A stretch of DNA of 64,000 bases from Apostichopus japonicus (Eukaryota; Echinodermata; Holothuroidea; Aspidochirotida; Stichopodidae), in assembly GCF_037975245.1 (NCBI RefSeq), contig NC_092579.1:253001-317000 (forward strand), read 5' to 3'. Below the pieces are notes generated by a model. That model saw only the letters and a program-made list of their open reading frames with translations, was not told where the DNA came from and searched no databases. Below are positions 25,501 through 37,500 of the stretch, one piece after another. The stretch's first letter is position 1; each line of letters starts with the position of its first letter. Position numbers and translations under genes: made by a program.

Positions 25501-28500
25501 ATGGTTTTCAAAATCCGGCCGGATCTTTTTCAAAATCTGGCCTGAATTATTCCTTAAATAGGTGTTGGTATTAACTTAAATCAATGTAAACTATTTCCAA
25601 AAATTAATAAAAACATTCAAAGTAAGGAAAAATTAGGTTTAACATGTTTAATTTAATTTTCTCAATGGTCTGACCCACTGTTTCTAAAGATCAACCAAAA
25701 TAATACAACTACTGCAATAATATGAAGCTCTTTTTTTTTTTTTTACAGATAATATTGCAGTGTAAAAATTTGTTACCAAATAATGAATAATAAAAGACAA
25801 TTCTAAATCCAGATAGTAGTGTTATGACAAAAATTAAATAATCTTTTTATTCAGTATAAAGTATGAGATTTGTGAGATGTAGCTTCCCGTTTTAAAACAA
25901 ACTTCATAGACGTATGCAGTATTTTTCCAGCAAACAAATTTACATACTGTATCAACCTTGTCAACAATTATATTGTAGTTATTTTATTAAAGAATGTAGA
26001 TTACACCACTTCAAGTCATATTTAATCTCATAAATGGGGTCTTAATTTCACCTTCTTTATAATATGCAGATACCTCACCTAAGAATTGCTCCTTGTTTCA
26101 TAATTCTACTTCTTATTAATGATTTTCTTTTGTGTAATGAAAAAATCCGGTTCCGGCCGGATTTTATCCGGCCGGATTTCATGTACTGTCCGGCAAAATC
26201 CGGTTCCGGCCGGATCCAAAAATTTGGATCCGGTGCATCCCTAGTGTAAAACTCTGGCACCAATATACTCAGGCCTCCTGTAGGGCATTTTAAACGCTAC
26301 TGCTTTTAAGGTTACAGTGTAAAACTCCACCAATATACTCAGGCCTTCTGTAGGGCATTTCAAACGCAACTGCTTTTAAGGCTACAGTGTAAAACTCCAC
26401 CAATATACTCAGGCCTCCTGTAGAGCATTTCAACCAGCAAGACAATTCAAGACAACCTACTGCAGAGTGCAAAAGATAAATACAAACATAAAGGGGACAT
26501 TCCCAGCCCTTGAATGCTGACAGTGATTAAATCCAGCATATCATGAAAAAGATCTTGAGATACTACCTCACAATATTTTCAAAAGAAGTCAAAGTCTGAA
26601 ATCACCAACTTGAAAAGTAAAATTTGATGACACTCATACCATGCATCTTTACACAGAAGAAAGTAAATGTGGTTTTCAACAATCATCTTGTGTTAATAAC
26701 AACAGACAAACAGTGTGCAACCCATTATGTATGTTTGACAGTAGCCTGTATCAAATGGTACAGTATTACGATCAACAAACTAAGTCTCATGTTGATGAAT
26801 TTCCAGTCAGTTCTGACATATGTTATTTACAAGACAGTGAAGTATGTGAATCAGTAACATAGGAGGATCACATGCTACAAATGTTCTTTAAACCATAGAA
26901 CTTGTCTTCTACTTTGTAGTTCTGTGGATGAACAAATGAAGTCAGATGTGTGTCACACTACCACAACAGAGGACGGAAAGCAAAGGTCAAAGACAGGACT
27001 GACCCAAGATGGAGAGCCAAAACTCCCTCTTCAGCCATATGTTGGCTTCTACAATATTGGTAATACCTGCTACTTGAACAGTGTACTACAAGCATTAAGA
27101 TACTGCCCAGACTTTGTTACCGTCCTTGCAAATGTTTTAGAAGTGGGTGAAAAATGGCTAAATAAGAAAAGCAGAGAAGTGGTCCAGATAGACGGGAAGG
27201 ATCCTGCAAATGGTAACCAAGAGGCAGATAAGGAAGAAATAGACAATATTAGTAGGATCTTGCAACTACTAAAGGAGATGCACAAGGTATGCTTTATTCA
27301 AATATTCAAACTTTATCTCACAGTTACATGTTAGAAATATTTGAACAAAATTAAGGGGCCCAAAAACACCCCAAGTGTAATGAACAAGAAAACAAGTTGT
27401 TTTTGGGAGATATCACAGGCTATCTCATAAATGCAATATTTCTGGGAGCTGCTTCTTGAAATTATTCATCACAAAGATCTCTCAAATATTATAGCAAAGG
27501 ATGATAATTAGTTTTGTGTCTCCTTGACAACCCCCAAGTACACACTCACAACCAGGCCTATGCAAAACATTACAAAACACATTTTGAATGAACGTCTTCC
27601 TTTGTTAAGTAAACCCATAAATTCTACTCTAAAGAACCAAAATTTTCTTCCAATCTGACAGATGACTGAATTTGTTTTAAAACAAGTCATAAGGTACAGC
27701 TCTAGTTAACAACATTCCATTACAGAGATTTTAATGCTAAAAATAGTCAATGATGCTTTTCCATATTTCCCGTGATCTGATTGGCTAATACTCCCTTACC
27801 TATTGTCTGGAAACATTCTTGCATCTGTAGTGCTCAATGAACACGTAGTATGTTGTTTAACAACAATTACTTGTAAGGTTACATTCCCTGTGTAGAGGTA
27901 GCGAAGTTTGTGATTTAGGCTATCATATGTGTGCACTCAAATATCATAATGTTAGGCCAAAAGTTGTAGTTGGATTGTTGCTAAGAATATCACTTAAGAT
28001 TTGAATCATGTTTTGATCACAAAATGTTATGAGTTGAGACAATTTATGAATTTTGTGGGAAGCTTACATCTCTGATACTGAAAAGAATATTTCATCTCAC
28101 TGTATGTTTGTTCTCTCTGCATTGAGAATTGTTAAAGTAAAATGTGCATTCATAACACAGTAATTTCTTCGTAGCAAACTTTTTCGTGGTCCCTTTGACC
28201 AATTTATTTTCATGTGCGACGTTCATACATCGTCAAAAGTAGCTATTGAAGCTTGAGTTCTTTAATTGACATTATGTAAAATATAATTTACATACTGTAA
28301 TGGGAAAGGGGTCTGATCTGGCAGGGGATTGGGCCGAATTGCCTCTGTTGGATGGAGAAAAGTAAAACTTTGTTAAACTTTGAATAAAATTGCATTGTGT
28401 AACTGTCAATGGTAACTTACGACGGGTTCATAAAAGTTGTGAGCAATTGCTAGGCCTTTTAAGGGCTCATTCTTGTGACACCAAGATAGTAATATTTTCT

Positions 28501-31500
28501 ACAAACTTTAAAGGGGCTCAATAAAATCATTTAAAAGTGAAGTATTTTTATGCTTGCATTTTCTCTCTAGGACACTGTTTCACTCTACTGTACATTGATT
28601 TCCAACATCACAGTGTATTCATACCCTATAACATTTAAACAGGCGCTATGTAAGGGAGTTGTTTACCATACAGTTGCATGCATTGCATGATGTCTAGGTC
28701 ACTAGGCCAGCATACTGTATCTGCTACAGTAATTGTAAATAGTCTAAGGCAAAATTTCCTGCTTCTAAATTTGACAGTCATTTTGTTCTTGTATATTAGT
28801 TACAAGTTTCATAATTTGATTTTTCTTCTGTGCACATTATAGACCAATCACTGTAGGCTTCCATTGAGCACAAGCCAATGTTTGTCTGGGGTCATTATAA
28901 CTATAAGTTTTGTGTGTTCCCGTAGAGGTATCTTAAAGTGCATATTTTCATGGAGGACTGCAGTGATGCAAGTTCTCAGAGAGGACGCAAACATTTTGAA
29001 GACATTGTGTCTCGCAGACGCAACTTTTTAAATCCTAGTAACTAGGGATGCACCGGATCCAAATTTTTGGATCCGGCCGGAACCGGATTTTGCCGGATAG
29101 TACATGAAATCCGGCCGGATAAAATCCGGCCGGAACCGGATTTTTTCATTACACAAAAGAAAATCATTAATAAGAAGTACAAGTATGAAACAAGGAGCAA
29201 ATGTACCTGTGAGGTATACGCATATTATAAAGAAGGTGAAATTAAGACCCCATTTAGTGGGACAGACCATTGAGAAAATTCAATTAAACATGTTAAACTT
29301 AATTTTTCCTTACTTAGAATGTTTTTATTAATTTTTGGAAATAGTTTACATTGATTTAAGTTAATACCAACACCTTTTTAAGGAATAATTCAGGCCAGAT
29401 TTTGAAAAAGATCCGGCCGGATTTTGAAAAATATCCGGCCGGAACCGGATAATTGCTCACTATCCGGCCGGATAGTCCGGCCGGACCGGATATCCGGTGC
29501 ATCCCTACTAGTAACATCACTGGGTTAAACCTTGAAACTCTGTCTGCTGTGTGGCATTCAATGCAGTATTGTTTTGTGACATAAATGTGGCAAGAATCAC
29601 TGGCTTTTTCTGTTTAGTTGATTTATTTGCAAGCACATTTCACATTTACAGGGCATTTGACTTTGTCACTTATGGCATGAATATCTGCACCATTATTGTT
29701 TTAGTAGCATTTAAGTTGCTTATTCAATGAAATGGTACTTGGTACCAGACTGTAAGTCACCAAGGATGCACCAGAATCAAAATCTGGCTGGATGTAAGGA
29801 ATTTTTCAAGCGGGCATCTGGCCTGATTTTTTTTCTAAATCTGTCTAGATTTGCCATATTTACAAGTAACTTAACATGGCATAATAACTACAAATATCAG
29901 CAGTTTGATTTGTGTTTTTTCGCCTTAAAATAAGTATTTCAAAATCTTTATAGAGAAAACATTATTATGCAAGTCAAATGTTCTGATAAATTCACCATTT
30001 TACAAACTTCAATAATTAGAACTTCAGAATTTAAAAAAAAAAAAAGTGTACAGTATTCCAATTTCCACCATTCTTTGCTATGAATAAATATAATTTTGAA
30101 AGGAAATTTATAGCATGTACTTGTCATACAAAATTGTGAGGTACTACTGTACCTCAAGATTGTGAGGTACTACTGTACCTCAAGATTGTGAGGTACTACT
30201 GTACCTCAAGATTGTGAGGTACTACTGTACCTCAAGATTGTGAGGTACTACTGTACCTCAAGATTGTGAGGTACTACTGTACCTCAAGATTGTGAGGTAC
30301 TACTGTACCTCAAGATTGTGAGGTACTACTGTACCTCAAGATTGTGAGGTACTACTGTACCTCAAGATTGTGAGGTACTACTGTACCTCAAGATTGTGAG
30401 GTCCTAATGTACCTCAAGATTGTGAGGTACCATTGTACCTCGAGATTTTTTTCATGATTTAGATCCAGCAACACTTATGGGGGTTAGAACTCGGGATTTC
30501 CTCTTTATACAGTAGTTGTATTATCTTTCCTAGCTGTGCTTCTTTACAGTTGTGGCTTCATGTACCATACTGTGCAGTAAGTTGTCCTGAAATATCTTGT
30601 TGGTTGAAATGCCCTATAGGATGCCAGATTATAGTTGTGGCATTTTACACTTTAGCCTAAACTTCACCACTGAACAACATGAATAGAAACGTAAGAGTAT
30701 ATGTCCTTCACACTACTGTCAAGCACTGCTCTGCAACTCATCCCCCCCCCCCCCCCCCGCCCAGCCAACACTCTTTACCCTAAAGAAACTTGGATGACAT
30801 TGATTGTCAAAATTTTTTACACGGCCAGATTAGTTTGCTGAATCTGGCAAACCTGGTGCAATGTGTCACATTGTTCACATTGGAGTTGTTTCTTTGCAAT
30901 CATCAAGTGTGAACTGCAGCTTGACAGATGTTTTGGTTCTTCATTTTAAGGTCTTTGAGTTTATGAGAGATAAAGAAGATAACTTTATCCTGATGCCTTC
31001 ACCAGACACTGACATGGCTGTTAACCCTGAGCTTGTCTTGGAAGCCTTAAGGTATGTAGACCTGCTGATGATGGGTATGTAGACCTGCTGATGATGGGTA
31101 TGTAGACCTGCTGTATGTAGACCTGCTGATGATGGGTATGTAGACCTGCTGATGATGGGTATGTAGACCTGTATGTAGACCTGCTGATGATGGGTATGTA
31201 GACCTGCTGATGATGGGTATGTAGACCTGCTGTATGTAGACCTGCTGATGATGGGTATGTAGACCTGCTGATGATGGGTATGTAGACCTGTATGTAGACC
31301 TGCTGATGATGGGTATGTAGACCTGCTGATGATGGGTATGTAGACCTGCTGATGATGGGTATGTAGACCTGCTGATGATAGGTATGTAGACCTGCTGTAT
31401 GTAGACCTGCTGATGATGGGTATGTAGACCTGCTGATGATGGGTATGTAGACCTGCTGATGATAGGTATGTAGACCTGCTGATGATGGGTATGTAGACCT

Positions 31501-34500
31501 GCTGATGATGGGTATGTAGACCTGCTGATGATAGGTATGTAGACCTGCTGTATGTAGACCTGCTGATGATGGGTATGTAGACCTGCTGATGATGGGTATG
31601 TAGACCTGCTGTATGTAGACCTGCTGATGATGGGTATGTAGACCTGCTGTATGTAGACCTGCTGATGATGGGTATGTAGACCTGCTGATGATGGGTATGT
31701 AGACCTGCTGATGATGGATATGTAGACCTGCTGATGATAGGTACCTGTATGTAGACCTGCTGATGATAGGTATGTAGACCTGCTGTATGTAGACCTGCTG
31801 TATGTAGACCTGCTGATGATGGGTATGTAGACCTGCTGATGATGGGTATGTAGACCTGCTGATGATGGGTACAGTATGTAGACCTGCTGATGATGGGTAT
31901 GTAGACCTGCTGATGATAGGTATGTAGACCTGCTGTATGTAGACCTGCTGATGATGGGTATGTAGACCTGCTGTATGTAGACCTGCTGATAATGGATTAC
32001 ACAATCTGCTGGGATTTGTCTAATTATATGTGAAATGGGTCCATTCCTCACGGAAACATGGTGTGGTGTTTTTTCAATATCGACATAGTCAAGGTCAGAC
32101 AGTGACTCATTAATATGACATAGTGAGTCTTTAAAATTCATACCATTGTAGCAGAAACTTCTCAATGAATGTCACTTCAGCATCACCATGAGTGTCCGTT
32201 GATTTAGGAAGTGGGTGCAAATTTTTTAAGTTACTTGATGTTTTGATTTTATATGGTGGTTCAATGTTTGTATTGTGATGAGAATCTAGTGAATCTATCA
32301 CAAAGTTCTTTTACTTTCCTCTCAGAACTGTCAATCCGATGTTTGAAGGCTACCTCCAGCACGATGCCCAAGAGCTTCTTTGTTCCTTACTTTCATCTCT
32401 AGAGGAAGTTCGCGAAAGGATATCCAAGGATATGAGCTGTGGTAATAAAGATGCCATGAACAACAACATCTGTGAGGTTGTCTGCAGAACTCCAACCACC
32501 TCAAAGACTGAGGGGTCTCTCAAAGGTGGATGTAGCCCTAGCATGAACAAATCACAAAAGAGAGGTGTGGAGAGTCCATCTGCTGCTAGAAAGCATCTCT
32601 CTTATGGCCCTCCTTCTGGAGACTTGGTGGTCAGAAATAGTACAGTTGCAGGAGTGTCAAATGAGAAAGGAGATGGGCAAAGAAGCAAAGAGTTCAGACG
32701 AAAGAGTATGAGAAATAAACAATTGGAATGTGAACACCCCAAAAGAGGAGAAAATACTCACGATAAAAAGGATGTCCTGAAAGATATGAAACTAGAGAAG
32801 AAAAAATCTCTGGGTATCAAGAGACTTTATAAGTTGACCAATCAACCAACTATTTTCAGTAAATTAAATATATTAAAGAAAAAGAAACAACATATTCCAC
32901 CCTCCTCACCTTTGGGAGATATTAACAAGGAGGGTGACTGCATTGGAGATGTAAAGAGTTCAGATGAGATGGAACCTGGGCTGCAGTCTCCTTCTAGGGA
33001 CACTACCATGTCTGGTGCACCAGTTGTTATTTTGCAACACCAGGGCATAAGCCAGAGTCTGTTTCAGGGGTCACTAGTTCTGAGGACAAAGTGTATGGAA
33101 TGTGAGAACTATACAGAAAGATGCGAAGAGTTTCAGGACATTAGTGTACCTGTCCATCGTCTGAAGAAAGAAGAGGAAGATTTAGAATTAAACCAGATTG
33201 AACCACCGACAGAGTCAAATGATTCTTGTGGTAGGAATAAAAGTCATATCACATACTTTAACTGTGTTTGCCGTACTGTTATCTGCTGAATGCTACTGTG
33301 TTTGCACAACTGTTGTTCAGCTGAATGCTGCTGTGTTTGCTCTACTGTTGTTCTGCTGAATGGTACTGTGTTTGCTCAACTGTTGTTCTGCTGAATGCTA
33401 CTGTGTTTGCTCAACTGTTGTTCTCCTGAGTGCTACTGTGTTTGCTCAACTGTTTTTCAGCTGAATGTTACTGTGTTTGCTCAACTGTTGTTCTGCTGAA
33501 TGCTGCTGTGTTTGCTCTACTGTTGTTCTGCTGAATGGTACTGTGTTTGCTCAACTGTTGTTCTGCTGAATGCTACTGTGTTTGCTCAACTGTTGTTCTG
33601 CTACTGTGTTTGCTCTACTGTTGTTCTGCTGAATGGTACTGTGTTTGCTCTACTTTTGTTCTGCTGAATGCTACTGTGTTTGCACAACTGTTGTTCTGCT
33701 GAATGCTACTGTGTTTGCTCAACTATTGTTCAGCTGAATGCTACTGTGTTTGCACAACTGTTGTTCTCCTGAGTGCTACTGTGTTTGCTCAACTGTTTTT
33801 CAGCTGAATGGTAATGTGTTTGCTCAACTGTTTTTCAGCTGAATGTTACTGTGTTTGCTCAACTGTTGTTCTGCTGAATGCTACTGTGTTTGCTCAACTG
33901 TTTTTCAGCTGAATGTTACTGTGTTTGCCGTACTGTTATCTGCTGAATGCTACTGTGTTTGCACAACTGTTGTTCAGCTGAATGCTGCTGTGTTTGCTCA
34001 ACTGTTGTTCTCCTGAGTGCTACTGTGTTTGCTCAACTGTTTTTCAGCTGAATGTTACTGTGTTTGCTCAACTGTTGTTCTGCTGAATGCTGCTGTGTTT
34101 GCTCTACTGTTGTTCTGCTGAATGGTACTGTGTTTGCTCAACTGTTGTTCTGCTGAATGCTACTGTGTTTGCTCAACTGTTGTTCTGCTACTGTGTTTGC
34201 TCTACTGTTGTTCTGCTGAATGGTACTGTGTTTGCTCTACTGTTGTTCTGCTGAATGCTACTGTGTTTGCACAACTGTTGTTCTGCTGAATGCTACTGTG
34301 TTTGCTCAACTATTGTTCAGCTGAATGCTACTGTGTTTGCACAACTGTTGTTCTCCTGAGTGCTACTGTGTTTGCTCAACTGTTTTTCAGCTGAATGGTA
34401 ATGTGTTTGCTCAACTGTTTTTCAGCTGAATGTTACTGTGTTTGCTCAACTGTTGTTCTGCTGAATGCTACTGTGTTTGCTCAACTGTTTTTCAGCTGAA

Positions 34501-37500
34501 TGTTACTGTGTTTGCTCAACTGTTGTTCTGCTGAATGCTACTGTGTTTGCTCAACTGTTGTTCAGCTGAATGCTGCTGTGTTTGCTCTACTGTTGTTCTG
34601 CTGAATGGTACTGTGTTTGCTCAACTGTTGTTCTGCTGAATGCTACTGTGTTTGCTCAACTGTTGTTCTGCTGAATGCTACTGTGTTTGCACAACTGTTG
34701 TTCAGCTGAATGCTGCTGTGTTTGCTCTACTGTTGTTCTGCTGAATGGTACTGTGTTTGCACAACTGTTGTTCAGCTGAATGCTGCTGTGTTTGCTCTAC
34801 TGTTGTTCTGCTGAATGGTACTGTGTTTGCTCAACTGTTTTTCAGCTGAATGTTACTGTGTTTGCTCTACTGTTGTTCTGCTGAATGCTGCTGTGTTTGC
34901 TCTACTGTTATCTGCTGAATGCTACTGTGTTTGCACAACTGTTGTTCAGCTGAATGCTGCTGTGTTTGCTCTACTGTTGTTCTGCTGAATGGTACTGTGT
35001 TTGCTCAACTGTTGTTCTGCTGAATGCTACTGTGTTTGCTCAACTGTTGTTCTGCTACTGTGTTTGCTCTACTGTTGTTCTGCTGAATGGTACTGTGTTT
35101 GCTCTACTGTTGTTCTGCTGAATGCTACTGTGTTTGCACAACTGTTGTTCTGCTGAATGCTACTGTGTTTGCTCAACTATTGTTCAGCTGAATGCTACTG
35201 TGTTTGCTCTACTGTTGTTCTGCTGAATGTTGCTGTGTTTGATCTACTGTTGTTCTGCTGAATGCTACTGTGTTTGCTCTACTGTTGTTGTACTGAATGT
35301 TACTGTGTTTGCTCAACTGTTGTTCAGCTGAATGTTGCTGTGTTTGCTCTACTGTTGTTCTGCTGAATGCTACTGTGTTTGCTCTACTGTTGTTCTGCTG
35401 AATGCTACTGTGTTTGCTCTACTGTTGTTCTGCTGTGTTTGCTCAACTGTTGTTCTGCTGAATGCTACTGTGTTTGCTCTATTGTTGTTCTGCTGTGTTT
35501 GCTCAACTGTTGTTTTGCTGAATGCTACTGTGTTTGCTCTACTGTTGTTGTACTGAATGTTACTGTGTTTTCTCAACTGTTGTTCAGCTGAATGTTGCTG
35601 TGTTTGCTCTACTGTTGTTCTGCTGAATGCTACTGTGTTTGCTCTACTGTTGTTCTGCTGAATGCTACTGTGTTTGCTCTACTGTTGTTGTACTGAATGT
35701 TACTGTGTTTGCTCAACTGTTGTTCAGCTGAATGTTGCTGTGTTTGCTCTACTGTTGTTCTGCTGAATGCTACTGTGTTTGCTCTACTGTTGTTCTGCTG
35801 AATGCTACTGTGTTTGCTCTACTGTTGTTCTGCTGTGTTTGCTCAACTGTTGTTCTGCTGAATGCTACTGTGTTTGCTCTACTGTTGTTCTCCTGAATGC
35901 TACTGTGTTTGCTCAACTGTTGTTCTGCTGAATGTTGCTGTGTTTGCTCAACTGTTGTTTTCGAACAAAGGTTTATGAAATGTGGTTTGAGTGTGAGAGT
36001 GTATTATGTGCACCGCTGTGTACCGCTGTGTACGTACCAACTGGGCATGGTAGGCTGTATACCTACGATCGCAATGTGTACGTAATATATCATAGGCAAT
36101 CACATGTAAGAGTCTATTTGTTGTGGAAATGGGAGTGCTAACTTCAAGTTGCTCGTTTTGCCTATTTGCCGACGTAACTTCATTCACCAAATTGATGCGT
36201 TCGAACAAACGGTGCTTTTGGTGAGTAACTGGTGAATTTGAAAACTTAACTCTCATTCATTAATAACAAATGAAAGGAATGGATGCTGGTAGAGCTGATT
36301 GTCGAGCTTAATATTGGTAAAAGAAGATGTCCATTTGCTCAGACATCTATGTGTCATATTTCACATAGGAAGACTGTTTCTTCTGGATATTGAAACATTT
36401 TGGAATAAACATTCTATACTTATCAGTGAATTAATGCTAAATGCCCACATGGGAGTGCTTCAGATAAGGGCTGGAAATCTCTGATCTTTTCTGGTTCTCA
36501 CTTAATTCTTGGACAAATTTAACTAACTTGCTCTACATTAGTCAGATAGTTATGTGGAATTTTGAGCAAATTATATGGTAAGGAATGACAATGCTTGCTG
36601 GCTCTCTGGTTGATATCATTCCTCAGGTTCACACTGGTAATATACCCCAACTTGTAAGTTCCATGGATTATATGTAACTGTTTTGAAATCATTTGACTGT
36701 TGTGATGTTTTTTTCTTCAGATGTGACTTTATCCCAGGGATCCCTTGATTGGGCCCTCTCAGAGTTTACCCTTGGTGAAAGGCTTACAGACACTAATAAA
36801 TATTTCTGTGACAGCTGTCTCCATCTCACAGAAGCAGAGAGGTTTCTCCTATTTGATGACTTACCAGATGTTATGGTTGTACATTTAAAGCGCTTCAGTG
36901 CCCTATCACACACGTAAGTAGTTTTGTTGCCCTCCCTATGATGAGTAAAATTGCTGTGTCATTCATTTAAAGTTATTCAGTTACTACCACTCAAGTCAAT
37001 AGTTCTATTGCCTCCTTATGATGGTTAGAGTTGCTGAATCATTCATTTAAACTAATGTAGTTACTACCACTCAAGTCAATAGTTCTATTACCATCCTTAT
37101 GATGGGTAGAGTTGCTGAATCATTCATTTAAACTAATGTAGTTACTACCACTCAAGTCAATAGTTCTATTGCCCTCCTTATGATGGGTAGAGTTGCTGAA
37201 TCATTCATTTAAACTAATGTAGTTACTACCACTCAAGTCAGAAGTTCTATTGCCATCCTTATGATGGGTAGAGTTGCTGAATCATTCATTTAAACTAATG
37301 TAGTTACTTCCACTCAAGTCAGAAGTTCTATTGCCATCCTTATGGTCGGTAGAGTTGCTGAATCATTCATTTAAACTAATGTAGTTACTACCACTCAAGT
37401 CAGAAGTTCTATTGCCCTCCTTATGATGGGTAGAGTTGCTGAATCATTCATTTAAACTAATGTAGTTACTTCCACTCAAGTCAGAAGTTCTATTGCCATC

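Noticed and set aside
26064-26263. Short open frames in the CCGG-rich elements (also at 8050-8232, 9198-9386 and 29028-29331)
   Set aside because: They are chance frames in the ends of the non-autonomous hAT-type copies. They do not resemble transposase.
31021-32165. 327- and 372-codon antisense open frames
   Set aside because: They are produced by the 23-bp array in USP1 intron 3, in two frames at once with the same residue pattern. The non-repeat extension shows no domain.
35332-35965. Cys/Leu-rich open frames on both strands
   Set aside because: They are translations of the 35-bp intron 4 array.
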